Position numbers and translations under genes: made by a program. Of a DNA stretch of 64,000 bases, positions 7,683 to 16,753 are shown one piece after another; within the stretch, counting starts at the first letter, position 1, and each line of letters opens with the position of its first letter. The notes beneath the pieces were generated by a model. It did no database searches and was not told where the DNA came from. It saw only the letters and a program-made list of their open reading frames with translations. Source of the stretch: Sulfitobacter sp. DSM 110093 (GTDB lineage Bacteria; Pseudomonadota; Alphaproteobacteria; Rhodobacterales; Rhodobacteraceae); NCBI RefSeq assembly GCF_022788715.1, contig NZ_CP085167.1, positions 2,741,001-2,805,000 of the forward strand, written 5' to 3'.

Positions 7683-9673
7683 TCGCGAGTCTTAACATAT
7701 ACTTTGGTCGGCGCCGGATTGGGGCAGGCTTTGTGATCCTGATCGTTCTACTCGCTGTCGCGGCTCTGAGTATGGCTGATCTGCCGACATGGCTCGTAGA
7801 TTATCCCGAAAGCATGGTCTGGGAGTTGGCGCCATGGGGAACCGATGCGATCAAGTATGTGGTCCACGACCTAGCCTTGGCTGGCATCACGCTTTCAGAA
7901 GTCTCCCGCATGTTCGCGGGCTTGCTAGAGGTTCCGGTAGATCTCATGCGAGGCTCGCTGGCGGAGGGGTTCGAGTTTTATCGCACCGATGGTACTGCGA
8001 AAACACTGCCGCCTCTCCCATGGCCTGCGGTCTGTGCTGTCTTCACGTATTTCGCATGGCGGCTGGCCGGGCCGGGCCTTGCTTTCTTCACGGGTTTTAC
8101 ACTGGGGTATTTTCTGATCTTCGGGTTATGGACCTCGGCAATGTTGACGCTGTCTTCGGTAATCTTTGCCGTACTGTTCAGTCTGATGCTCGGCGTTCTG
8201 CTGGGTATTCTGGGTTACCGGAGCAGAACCGCCAACCGCATCCTGACGCCCGTCTATGACGTGATGCAGACCATCCCGACATTTTCCTACCTCGTGCCGG
8301 TGCTGTTACTGTTCGGGTTCAACCCAGTGGCGGCGATCATCGCCACGGTGATCTACGCGATGCCGCCTATGGCCCGGGTAACGACGATCGCGCTTCAGCG
8401 GGTGCCGGAAAATATCGGTGATTTCGGGTCGATGGCCGGCTGTACGCCGCGTCAGAAAATGTGGAACGTATTGCTTCCGGCGGCGCGCCAGCACCTGCTG
8501 ATCGGCCTGAACCAAGTGATCTTGCTGACCTTCGCCATGGTGATCATCGCATCGGTGATCGGCGCGGGCGGACTTGGCGGCGAGGTCTACAAAGGGCTCA
8601 AGGCCCTACGTATCGGCGAGGCCGTCGAGGCGGGGATCGCGATCACGCTGATGGCGGTGCTGCTGGACCGGCTGTCAAAGGCGGCCGCGCTAAAGCGCCC
8701 ATCTCATGTCCAGACGGTTGCATTGGTCCGGTTGCGCTTAAGGGCGTGGTTGCTTTGCCTTTTGATTACAGCCATCCTGATCGCATTGGCGCCCTTCGCG
8801 CCCTTCCTCAGCGAATATCCTGGGGCGTGGACGGTTTCCACCGGCAGTTTTTGGGACGACATGGTCCTATGGATCAGTGATACGTATTACTCCGAGATCA
8901 AGACGATCCGGGACACCACGATCCTTTACGTGATGCGCCCGACCAAGGATTTTCTGCTGGCGGCGCCATGGTCGGCTGCTATCGCTTTGATAGCGCTGCT
9001 TGGCTGGCTTCTAAACTGCTGGCGGCTGGCCCTGGTCTGCGCCGTGCTCCTGGGATTCATCGTAGTCACGGGATATTGGGACGCTGCGATGACCTCGTTC
9101 TATCTGGTGTTTCTTGCCACGATCGTGACACTGATCATTGCCTTACCTGTCGGCATCTTGGCCGGGTTGTCAAATTGGGCCGACCAGTGCGTGACGCCCG
9201 TCATCGACACGCTGCAGACGATGCCGAATTTCGTCTATCTGATCCCGGTCGTTATGCTGTTCAGCGTAGGAGAGTTCTCCGGTCTGATCGCCATCGTCGC
9301 CTATTCGCTGCCGCCCGGAATCCGCTACACCAAGGAAGGGATCAGAGGAGTCGCGAGGTCCAGCATCGAAGCCGCGGAGATGTCCGGATGTTCGCGGTGG
9401 CAAAAGTTGTGCCACGTGCAGCTACCACTTGCAGTGCCCGACATTCTGTTAGGCGTGAACCAGACCGTGATGTTCGCCTTTGGAATGCTGGTGATCACGG
9501 CGCTGGTGGGCACCCGCGGGCTGGAACACGACACGCTGATTGCAATCTCGAAGGTTCAGCCGGGAGAGGGGATCGTCGCCGGTCTCGGGATTTCATTCCT
9601 GTCGATCATCATCGATCGACTTATCCGCAGCGGTAGCGGGCATCTTCGCATCAAGAACGCCAGAGCTGCATAG
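7679..9673 (+). CDS. Double-length ABC permease, betaine type (two fused ProW-like domains)
   Basis: About 664 residues, roughly twice a usual ProW/OpuAB permease. Two BPD_transp_1 domains are seen, at about residues 145-340 and 480-650. Each has its own EAA loop for the ATPase (GDFGSMAGCTPRQKMWNVLL and AAEMSGCSRWQKLCHVQLPL), and each is preceded by a similar MQTIPTFSYLVPVLLLFGF / LQTMPNFVYLIPVVMLFS motif. One gene therefore supplies both halves of the membrane channel. Betaine permeases usually form homodimers, and fused forms occur in some proteobacteria. Confidence 0.9.
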   Translation: MIASLNIYFGRRRIGAGFVILIVLLAVAALSMADLPTWLVDYPESMVWELAPWGTDAIKYVVHDLALAGITLSEVSRMFAGLLEVPVDLMRGSLAEGFEFYRTDGTAKTLPPLPWPAVCAVFTYFAWRLAGPGLAFFTGFTLGYFLIFGLWTSAMLTLSSVIFAVLFSLMLGVLLGILGYRSRTANRILTPVYDVMQTIPTFSYLVPVLLLFGFNPVAAIIATVIYAMPPMARVTTIALQRVPENIGDFGSMAGCTPRQKMWNVLLPAARQHLLIGLNQVILLTFAMVIIASVIGAGGLGGEVYKGLKALRIGEAVEAGIAITLMAVLLDRLSKAAALKRPSHVQTVALVRLRLRAWLLCLLITAILIALAPFAPFLSEYPGAWTVSTGSFWDDMVLWISDTYYSEIKTIRDTTILYVMRPTKDFLLAAPWSAAIALIALLGWLLNCWRLALVCAVLLGFIVVTGYWDAAMTSFYLVFLATIVTLIIALPVGILAGLSNWADQCVTPVIDTLQTMPNFVYLIPVVMLFSVGEFSGLIAIVAYSLPPGIRYTKEGIRGVARSSIEAAEMSGCSRWQKLCHVQLPLAVPDILLGVNQTVMFAFGMLVITALVGTRGLEHDTLIAISKVQPGEGIVAGLGISFLSIIIDRLIRSGSGHLRIKNARAA

Positions 9674-9688
9674 CCGGGGAAGACATTC

Positions 9689-11101
9689 ATGAGTAACTTA
9701 GCGATCATGCTGCACGGCGACGAATTGTGGCGGCTGCCGGCAACGGAACTGATCAGGCTTTACCGGGCAAGGGACCTGTCGCCTGTAGAGGTTGTTAAGG
9801 CACAGATCCGGCAGGCGGAGCTAGTCGAACCCATGATCAACGCGTTTACGGAAACGTTCTTCGACGCGGCGCTCCTACAGGCGCGGGATGCCGAGGCACG
9901 CTATGCAGGCAGAGGGGAGATCAGACCGCTCGAGGGGCTGACCGTGGCGATCAAGGACGTCTACGATCAGCGCGGCGCCCGCACAACACGTGGCAGCAAG
10001 GTGATCGACGCGCGGCAAGCCGGCCGCGATCATCCCGTAGTGCGCCGCATTCGCGATGCCGGCGGCATTTTGCATGCTCGCACCACGACGTCGGAATTTG
10101 CAATGGGCTGGATCACTGCGACAAAGGCTTGGGGGGTCACGCGAAACCCGTGGAACACCGAGATCACGCCAGGCGGGTCGTCCGGCGGCTCTGCGGCGAG
10201 CATTGCCTCGGGCACCAGCACGCTGGCCATCGGAGGGGACAGCGCCGGGTCTGTAAGGGTTCCGGCCGCGATGTGCGGTATTGTCGGCTATAAGCCGCCA
10301 CATGGACGGGTGCCGGACCCGGACGAGGGCCACGATGTCTACAGCGTTGTAGGGCCTATGGGGCAGACGGTCGGGGATTGCGCCCTGCTGCTCAATGTCA
10401 TCTCCGGATGCGACGGAGAGGATATCCACAGTCTGCGCGAAATGGTCGAGGTTCCGCTCGTTTTCCCGCAGTCCCCAGTGCCGCGCTTTGCCGTCAGCTT
10501 CGATCTAGGGAAGACATTGCCATCTTCGGAGATACAGGCCGTTTTGGACAAAGCGCTGAAACAGCTCCAGGCCTGCGGCGCCGTTCTGAGCCAATCATCT
10601 GTCGAGTGGCCGGAAGACCTAAGTGTAGCGGCCCAAAATCATGCTGCCATCATGTTGGGCACAGACATCGCGCAGTATTTTCCGAACCGTTCAGAAGAGC
10701 TGTCTGCCTATCTGCTCTGGCAGAAAGATCAGCTTGAGCGCGTCGATCTCTCTTCGCTGGCCCGAGGCCGGAACTGTGCCGGACTCCTCTATTCCCGGTT
10801 AGAACCCATTCTGAGCACGCATGACGCTTTGCTATGCCCCACGACGCTTGTCAACGACGTCGGCGCCGAGCAAATGCCCTGGGAATTGATGAGTGTGAAC
10901 GGCGCTAATTTGAACAGCGATTACGATTGGGTAACGACCTATGCCTTCAACATGCTCGGTCAATTGCCTGTTTTAACAGTTCCGGTCGGCAGAACGGCCA
11001 ACGGCATACCGGTCGGATTGCAGGTTGTCGCACAAAGCTTCGATGATCTGCGCGCATTTCGGGCCGCAGCGTTTATCGAAAGAGTAATGCAGTTTACCTG
11101 A
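9689..11101 (+). CDS. Amidase of the amidase-signature family
   Basis: About 470 residues. The signature GGSSGGSAASIASGTSTLAI holds the cis-Ser, and GGDSAGSVRVPAAMCGIVGYK the nucleophile Ser; the catalytic Lys is in LTVAIKDVYDQRG. It hydrolyses a C-N amide bond; the substrate cannot be read from sequence. It starts 15 bp after the permease stop and ends the operon, so the natural guess is that it works on the imported compound or a derivative. It is less likely to be a GatA subunit of the Glu-tRNA amidotransferase because no gatB/gatC are near. Confidence 0.9.
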   Translation: MSNLAIMLHGDELWRLPATELIRLYRARDLSPVEVVKAQIRQAELVEPMINAFTETFFDAALLQARDAEARYAGRGEIRPLEGLTVAIKDVYDQRGARTTRGSKVIDARQAGRDHPVVRRIRDAGGILHARTTTSEFAMGWITATKAWGVTRNPWNTEITPGGSSGGSAASIASGTSTLAIGGDSAGSVRVPAAMCGIVGYKPPHGRVPDPDEGHDVYSVVGPMGQTVGDCALLLNVISGCDGEDIHSLREMVEVPLVFPQSPVPRFAVSFDLGKTLPSSEIQAVLDKALKQLQACGAVLSQSSVEWPEDLSVAAQNHAAIMLGTDIAQYFPNRSEELSAYLLWQKDQLERVDLSSLARGRNCAGLLYSRLEPILSTHDALLCPTTLVNDVGAEQMPWELMSVNGANLNSDYDWVTTYAFNMLGQLPVLTVPVGRTANGIPVGLQVVAQSFDDLRAFRAAAFIERVMQFT

Positions 11102-11482
11102 TGAGCCAGAGAGGCCTATTTTATAATTATCAGTCCAGTTCTTTCTACTCTACCGGATTGCAACGCCGGATGCGTAATTCAATATCCCCATTGGAACGTG
11201 TTGATTGTCCCTGAGAAATGATAGGATTGGAAGCAGCTAATCCCTGCGAGGGCGAGAGCTTGGGAAAAGTAATTGCGAAGGCAACGTTTGGCTCCGCCTA
11301 ATGTCCACATCGGGAAATCTCCTGTTAAGAAATTCAAAGTTCGACGAAATCCCGCAAAGAGCGGTTATCCCCCCCCCCGCCCCTTGCCGTAGCACACAAG
11401 CCACTGTGGAACTGGCACCTGCTACACCACGAGCCCGAAGGCCTGTCACACGTCGAGCGGCGGCAGGCCTTCTTCTGGGGCG
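11102..11482. other. Intergenic region without recognised gene
   Basis: No convincing coding frame. It lies between the amidase and the last gene of the Tn7-like module, so it is a candidate place for one end of that transposon. I could not find clear terminal inverted repeats or a target duplication. One homopolymeric C-run (about ten C) lies near 11370. Confidence 0.5.
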
Positions 11483-11734
11483 TCAATCCTCACTGCCATC
11501 TTTCGGACGACGTTTCCGCTCGAAAGAAATGTGTCTGAACTCCCCGGTTTTGCGGTCTCGGTAGATCGCTACCTTGTCGCGTCGCAGCTTCCGAAATGGC
11601 ATATTCTCCTCCTGGAGTTCCCGGGGCGATATCTCCCCCCGCGCCAGCCTCTCTTCATCGCGTTGACGTGACCGCGCTTTCTGCCGCTGCCGTTCCTCGA
11701 AATCGAAGTACTTGGGGCCTTCTTCATCGGACAT
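11483..11734 (-). CDS. Small charged protein at the end of the Tn7-like module
   Basis: An 83-residue hydrophilic protein, very rich in Arg, Lys, Glu and Asp (YFDFEERQRQKARSRQRDEE, then FRKLRRDKVAIYRDRKTG). I recognise no domain. It starts two bases after the preceding gene's stop with a strong ribosome site (GGGGAGGGCTGAC), so it is cotranscribed with the transposition genes. It could be an accessory DNA- or protein-binding factor; nothing in the sequence proves this. Confidence 0.65.
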   Translation of the reverse strand: MSDEEGPKYFDFEERQRQKARSRQRDEERLARGEISPRELQEENMPFRKLRRDKVAIYRDRKTGEFRHISFERKRRPKDGSED

Positions 11735-11735
11735 G

Positions 11736-12179
11736 TCAGCCCTCCCCTTTATGGTCGAGCGCCATACGTGCCCGCCAAGCCACCAAAAGTTCATCTAGCA
11801 ACGACAAGTCGTTCAGCGGCCGATACCCAGGTACGTCCATCTGCACGAACCCGGAAGGCGCCTCTTCCAGCCCGAGATCCTTGGCTATGGTCCTCTCATA
11901 GTCGGCGAATGGACGACCCAGCGCATACCACCGTGATGCCGTGCGCGCCCAGCCTTGGGTGACGTCCATCGCGACAAGCTGCGAGGTCGTGATCCAGCCG
12001 CCGGTCAGCCTTGGGTGCCCGGACGCGATCCCCCACAGGATGGGTGCGCCATGGCGGGATACATGCGGTCGCCAGTATGTCAGAACTGGTGCGCCGGCGA
12101 GGTCGGTTTCGGAAGGTCCGGCATCAGCAGCTTTGATGGCGGAACGTAATTTTTGGGCCCAAAGGGCTTTATTGGTCAT
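11736..12179 (-). CDS. DUF6634-like hypothetical protein in the Tn7-like module
   Basis: About 147 residues. The reading resembles a family I recall as DUF6634 (SGHPRLTGGWITTSQLVAMD, then WARTASRWYALGRPF), found next to Tn7-like genes in alphaproteobacteria; its function is unknown. ATG 12179 follows TTGGAGTTTCCC. It sits between the AAA+ gene and the small charged gene with almost no gaps, so it is likely an operon member and an accessory transposition factor by context only. Confidence 0.65.
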   Translation of the reverse strand: MTNKALWAQKLRSAIKAADAGPSETDLAGAPVLTYWRPHVSRHGAPILWGIASGHPRLTGGWITTSQLVAMDVTQGWARTASRWYALGRPFADYERTIAKDLGLEEAPSGFVQMDVPGYRPLNDLSLLDELLVAWRARMALDHKGEG

Positions 12180-12270
12180 GGGAAACTCCAAAGTAAGGTT
12201 GATGGTGTGGTTGAAGGACAGACAGAGAGACCAGCGAGACGAGATACCCCTCAACCCAGCCGACATCTGC

Positions 12271-13320
12271 TCAGTGCAAAACAGGCCGGTTCATCGTCTG
12301 TTCGACGGCATCGAGCATTCGGATGACCGAACGCAGACTGACGTTGTGCGGCGGTTCGATCGCCAGGATGAGGTCCTTGACCGCATCAATAGCATCTTGG
12401 GGAAGGACTCGACGCGCCCCTTCGCGCTCAGCAAATCCAATCTGGTGTTCTTGCGTCAGAGCCCTCAGCTCGGTGGGTGGACATCGGCTCAGAAACGGCT
12501 CCGACAGTCCGTTCACGCTGTTTGCTGTCAAAACCCAAGTGATCCATGACATGTCGAACTGCACCCTGTAGTATGGACAGCTCCAACTTTGTGCAGTCAA
12601 TCGCTCGAGGAGCGGCAATAGGCCTTGAGACAAATCATAAGATTGCCCCTTCGTAGAAACCGATAGCCCCGCCTTCTCAATCTCGTCGACTACGACCACA
12701 GGATTCGCAATCTGAGAAGCCATGATCCCTTCCAGAACCTTTCCCGGGCCCGCCGATCCCCAGCCCCGCTGAGACCCCGTCACAGCAAATGAGGCGGGCT
12801 CACCCGTGGCTTCTATGATTGTCGTCGGCACGGAGAGTTGCGCGCCCAGCAGGCGGGACCAGTGGCTCTTGCCGATCCCCGGCGGACCGACGAGGAGCAT
12901 TGGCCGGACAAAGGGGGCAGGATCGCCGTTGCGGACCGAAGCCCGCATGTCGTGCCAAAGACGCTCTGTTGCAGGAGCCATCCACGGCATCTCCCTGTGA
13001 AGACAACTGGCGACTTCGTCGGCGCGGTGCTCGGTTTCCACTGGCTGTACTTGTGCGCCATTTCGGAACACCTCGAGTCGCGCACGATCCTTCGGGTCAA
13101 GGTGGTCCATGCCAGAGTTGCGTGAAACGGCGCTGAGGTATGCCGCCGATCTCCGTTTGATTTTTAGCCGGTCGGCTTCGGACAGCGCGTAGTCAAATTT
13201 TGGGCTACCAATCCGTTCTCGGAAGCTGTCCAGGAACTTCTTTAAACGGACTTCGATGTCGTAGGCCGAAGGCAGGTTGGGATCAGGGAACCTGACGTCG
13301 ACAAATTTGATACGTGGCAT
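12271..13320 (-). CDS. AAA+ ATPase of the Tn7-like module, Lon-clade-like
   Basis: About 349 residues. Walker A is GPPGIGKS (residues ~145-152), Walker B VVVVDEIEKA (Asp/Glu ~212-213), sensor 1 WVLTANS (Asn ~267), an arginine-finger-like FLSRCPP, and a sensor-2 Arg in VSLRSVIRMLD. The DEIEKA box and the segment FDMSWITWVLTANSVNGLSE resemble the ATPase module of Lon rather than TnsC, TniB or IstB. No protease domain follows. Its position behind tnsB suggests it does the job of TnsC/TniB/MuB, or a ClpX-like remodelling job. ATG 13320 is chosen; the ribosome site is weak. Confidence 0.82.
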   Translation of the reverse strand: MPRIKFVDVRFPDPNLPSAYDIEVRLKKFLDSFRERIGSPKFDYALSEADRLKIKRRSAAYLSAVSRNSGMDHLDPKDRARLEVFRNGAQVQPVETEHRADEVASCLHREMPWMAPATERLWHDMRASVRNGDPAPFVRPMLLVGPPGIGKSHWSRLLGAQLSVPTTIIEATGEPASFAVTGSQRGWGSAGPGKVLEGIMASQIANPVVVVDEIEKAGLSVSTKGQSYDLSQGLLPLLERLTAQSWSCPYYRVQFDMSWITWVLTANSVNGLSEPFLSRCPPTELRALTQEHQIGFAEREGARRVLPQDAIDAVKDLILAIEPPHNVSLRSVIRMLDAVEQTMNRPVLH

Positions 13321-13670
13321 GGATCGTGCTTTCTGAACCGGAGTGACCGAATATGTTGTTTCTGCCAGAGACAGAATAGAACATAAGGGAAACATTCAGA
13401 GGCCGGCCGAGCAGGTCAATACCTATTTTCTGGGCACAAATTACTTCATGAATTTTTCGCAAATAGCCTCTGGCAGCCAGTTAAAGGCGTGACCGCTTTT
13501 TTAAGTACTTTTTCGCAAGGCCTAATTATGGAGATTATTTTCAGATTGTTCGCTGCGCGGTCGGTTAAACGGTGGCGGCTGACGGTCACAATAGGATTAA
13601 GCAATATTCAGCTCGGCCCGATTCGCTTCAAATATGTCCGCCGAAGCACTGTGTGCCTCAGCGGTCATGA
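13321..13670. other. 350-bp gap inside the Tn7-like module
   Basis: No gene seen. The gap separates tnsB from the AAA+ gene, which is unusual for a tight transposition operon. It is AT-richer than its surroundings and contains two TTTTTCGCAA strings (about 13455 and 13508). A separate promoter for the ATPase gene is plausible; nothing proves it. Confidence 0.4.
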
Positions 13671-15893
13671 TCAGTTCCGTTTCTTATTGTGCTTCCGGCT
13701 CCTCGCGCCGGACCGAAACCGGTCCATGCTGGTCTTGCGTTCATTGTCGATGCTGTCAGGATCCTCGCCTTCATCAATTGTAGACTCCGCTGGCTGACCA
13801 GTCTTATACCCACCCTCTGTCAGTGGATCGACGTATTCATCGCGCCCGACGAACGGCTTTTCGTGCTGCCCTTTACCAAATTCCAGTTCTGTCTTAGCGC
13901 GTTCAATTTCAGCCTGAGTATAGCCGAAAATACCGATGTCGGACGAGCGCATGATGGCGTTTGCGAGGTTGCGCCACAGATCATGTGCTTCGCGACGCGC
14001 GCCTTCCTGTTCACAAGCCTCCGCCTCAGCTTTGAGGCGCTCAAGCTTCCGCTCCGCCTGGAATTCGCGCAGCGACTTACCTGCCATATTCGGGTCGAGG
14101 CAGCGGACCGAGATAAGGTCGCCGTTCGCGAGCACCGAAATGCCACCCAAATCGTAGGGATCCACCATGATCTCGACGCTCTCGCCCGGTGCAGCGATGC
14201 GATCGACGAGGCGAGCTTTGCGTTGGTTGCGAATAAACTCATTGGTGTACACCGCACCACCGTAGCGAATGCCCTCAGCTGTAACTTTCGCCGTGGTGTG
14301 ATAACCACAGGCCTCGCGGAACTGTGCCGGAGAGGGCATTTGCGTCGGATCATAGTCGACGCCATTTGAGAGCTCTTCCCACATAGCGGACGGCGTCCGC
14401 CGGTTGATCCCGCGATGTGGAGACTTATGGTACTCGGCGATGAACAGCAGGTACAATGTCTGGAACTCATCGAAACAGATGCAGGTTTCGGTGAGGTACT
14501 TTCGATCGTTTCGCGCTTGTGGATTCTGGGCCGTATAGCCCGGCAAGTACCGCGCCCATTTCAGGTCGCAGGTCCAATAGAAACGCTCCATGGCGCCGCG
14601 CAGATTGGACACACCAGCCGCACCATTCATCTGAGAGCTTGCCAGAAGGCGAACGGCGTTGGAAAACTGCGCTCCGCCGAAGGGTTCATCACCGAATTCC
14701 GAACCAGAATCATTGCTACCTTCCTGCATCATGCAAACGAAGTTCCAGTGCGATTTTTTGAGTCCTATTTCGCGGAAGAGATAGGTCTTGTCCCTGTAAA
14801 TCATACGCAGACATTCCAGAGACGCCTCTTGGTTCGGGGTCCGGCTGAAGGAGACGCCGACAATTGCCCGGGTCGCCAAGTCTTCGGCAGTTGTGATCCA
14901 GGGGCTAATGAATTTGACGTCTTTGCGATCATCTTCACCCATCATGTTGTATTCTTCGCGCGTGCAATCGAGCACTTTCATATGCGCACGCCAAGCATCA
15001 AACTGGACGATCTGGCCGATGGCAGTTGCTTTCCGGCCCGGTTCGAAAGATCCGAATTTCTTGATGGCAGCTGCCAAACCCTCGCGTTGCATCGTGACTT
15101 CGAAAGGATCGAGATACAGGTCAATCCACCGCTCGTACTGTCGCGTGGAAAGGATACTGATCTCAGGTTTCCCGATCGAAACACGGTAAGAATTTTCCAA
15201 TTCCGCATCTTTGATCATATCGTCGATGACCTTCTTTTTAGATGACGGATAGCTGGTGGCATATTTCCCCAGCCGTTCCATCACGAAACAGAAATCGAGA
15301 CTTGCCTGAAGATCCAGCTCAATCGGGTCGGACTCGGTCGGCAGAAAGATGTTCGGGTTTCCATTGGCGCGCCTATATTTCAGAAAACTGTCCAGCAAGG
15401 TGCTATTGGCAGGGAGGCGTTTCAAACGTTGCGCAGCGTTGGGCTTTTGCGTTCCATAGAACTTACGCGCTTGATAAGTTTCGTAACTCTGGATCAGTAG
15501 CGAGCGAAATTCTTCAACGCCGTCGCGCGTTAACTGCATGCCCATGGCACGGCACCGTTCCATCTGCCTACATTGCTGCATGATAAGATCAACACGTTCT
15601 CGCTGATGAGCGTTCGCTCCATTCAGCTCGCGGGAACCATAAAGATCGCGATCACGCGTGCGCGCAGGGCTGTAGTAACCGTGCTCGACCACCAGGATTT
15701 CGGTATCAATCAGGTGACAGATTTCCTCCGGCCGGAACGTGCGAATTTCAACATCACCTTCACGGGTTTTGACGGACATGCGGTAGTGTTTGATCTCCTT
15801 GGAATGCTTGTCGACATCGACTGCGAAATTCGACACGGGGCATCCATCGTAGGTCACGCGGTCGTTTGGGCTGATTTGCGAAAAGTAGGTCAT
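13671..15893 (-). CDS. TnsB-like DDE transposase (Mu/Tn7 type)
   Basis: About 740 residues, the usual size of TnsB/TniA. The RNase-H-like core shows D299 (QIVQFDAWRAH), D395 (GSNDSGSEF) and E435 (RGAMERFYW), with a 39-residue gap between the last two. Next come EYHKSPHRGINRRTPSAMWE, typical of rve-type transposases, a Mu-C-like beta-barrel (about 540-620) and a long charged C-terminal tail, which in Tn7 binds the ATPase. Its start overlaps the tnsA stop by four bases (ATGA). It would join the 3' ends of the element to target DNA. Confidence 0.9.
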   Translation of the reverse strand: MTYFSQISPNDRVTYDGCPVSNFAVDVDKHSKEIKHYRMSVKTREGDVEIRTFRPEEICHLIDTEILVVEHGYYSPARTRDRDLYGSRELNGANAHQRERVDLIMQQCRQMERCRAMGMQLTRDGVEEFRSLLIQSYETYQARKFYGTQKPNAAQRLKRLPANSTLLDSFLKYRRANGNPNIFLPTESDPIELDLQASLDFCFVMERLGKYATSYPSSKKKVIDDMIKDAELENSYRVSIGKPEISILSTRQYERWIDLYLDPFEVTMQREGLAAAIKKFGSFEPGRKATAIGQIVQFDAWRAHMKVLDCTREEYNMMGEDDRKDVKFISPWITTAEDLATRAIVGVSFSRTPNQEASLECLRMIYRDKTYLFREIGLKKSHWNFVCMMQEGSNDSGSEFGDEPFGGAQFSNAVRLLASSQMNGAAGVSNLRGAMERFYWTCDLKWARYLPGYTAQNPQARNDRKYLTETCICFDEFQTLYLLFIAEYHKSPHRGINRRTPSAMWEELSNGVDYDPTQMPSPAQFREACGYHTTAKVTAEGIRYGGAVYTNEFIRNQRKARLVDRIAAPGESVEIMVDPYDLGGISVLANGDLISVRCLDPNMAGKSLREFQAERKLERLKAEAEACEQEGARREAHDLWRNLANAIMRSSDIGIFGYTQAEIERAKTELEFGKGQHEKPFVGRDEYVDPLTEGGYKTGQPAESTIDEGEDPDSIDNERKTSMDRFRSGARSRKHNKKRN

Positions 15894-16660
15894 GCGGCAG
15901 CCCTCCAGAGCTTGGTTTCGGGCTCAAACGGATCCAAGAGATCTTTGCGTAGGTCCCCATCACCGACGAGACGAATTACAGCCCGATGCGCGCGATGTCC
16001 CAAGTCAGACGCCTCCACGATGTCACGAAAGCGGAACCACTTCCCCAGATGCTGAGAGAGCTCGAGTACAGCATCGTCGGCCACCGGGTCCCAGCCCCGG
16101 CGCGCCTTGTGAATGGCCTCTACGCAGGCGCGATGGGTCGGATGAAACAGATAGCGCGATGCCACCGTGAACCTGTCAGCGACTTCGACAGGTGTTTGGG
16201 CCGCGATGTTCGCGACCTCTTGCAAATAAGTTCTTCTGCGCGCCTTTTCATCATACTTGACTGAGACCAACACCTCTTCCCCAGTACGAAGCAGCACATG
16301 GACGTCAACCCGGGTGAATGTCTTCCTGCCGTCTAAGTTACAGAAAGGAACGTTGGTCAATTGTTCTTTAAAATTGATAACATCCGGATGGCCCGCGATA
16401 TTGATATATACCTGCGCTTCTTCAAACGATGCGCACCAAAACTCCTGCATCACAGCGCGGCGGTGCATACGCGTCAAGAACGCGACCCGGCAGGTCCCGC
16501 TGGATTTGCCAATTTCCTTCTTATTCAAACGTGTACGTACGATCTTGTGAGGGTCATCCGGATCGGCCAATGGCGGAGGACTAAAGGTTGCCTGCCAAAG
16601 ATGAGGGAGGGCGGAATGCGGGTGTTCGACATCGGTTTGCCTAGAGTTATGTTTCTGCAT
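15890..16660 (-). CDS. TnsA-like endonuclease
   Basis: About 256 residues. The N-terminal domain has the TnsA/Holliday-junction-resolvase-like catalytic layout: Glu in ASFEEAQVYINIAGHPDVIN (~80), Asp in TRVDVHVLL (~119) and Lys in VSVKYDEKA (~135). A C-terminal winged-helix-like part follows. In Tn7 this protein cuts the 5' ends so that the element moves by cut-and-paste. ATG 16660 is uncertain, since the frame is open to 16753. It is the first gene of the minus-strand module. Confidence 0.87.
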   Translation of the reverse strand: MQKHNSRQTDVEHPHSALPHLWQATFSPPPLADPDDPHKIVRTRLNKKEIGKSSGTCRVAFLTRMHRRAVMQEFWCASFEEAQVYINIAGHPDVINFKEQLTNVPFCNLDGRKTFTRVDVHVLLRTGEEVLVSVKYDEKARRRTYLQEVANIAAQTPVEVADRFTVASRYLFHPTHRACVEAIHKARRGWDPVADDAVLELSQHLGKWFRFRDIVEASDLGHRAHRAVIRLVGDGDLRKDLLDPFEPETKLWRAAA

Positions 16661-16712
16661 AGCATGACTTTCTTGTTCACGCCGGTGAGCACGGCGCGCT
16701 GACTGATAATGC

Positions 16713-16730
16713 TTCGCCCTGTAGGGCGAA
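16713..16730. promoter_or_regulatory. Perfect inverted repeat upstream of the tnsA-like gene
   Basis: TTCGCCCT-GT-AGGGCGAA is an 8-bp perfect inverted repeat with a two-base gap, about 53 bp upstream of the chosen tnsA start. It could be an operator or part of the transposon end. It falls inside the longer possible tnsA reading frame, so it also argues mildly for the shorter start. Confidence 0.45.
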
Positions 16731-16753
16731 TGTTGTTGATGAATGCAGGCCAA

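Noticed and set aside
12323..13136. Several open frames antisense to the AAA+ gene
   Set aside because: All overlap the Walker A/B coding region of the minus-strand ATPase and show no motif.
14415..15245. Long plus-strand open frame of 276 codons
   Set aside because: It lies antisense to the TnsB-like gene, whose DDE motifs and overlap with tnsA are clear. Its own translation has no recognisable motif.
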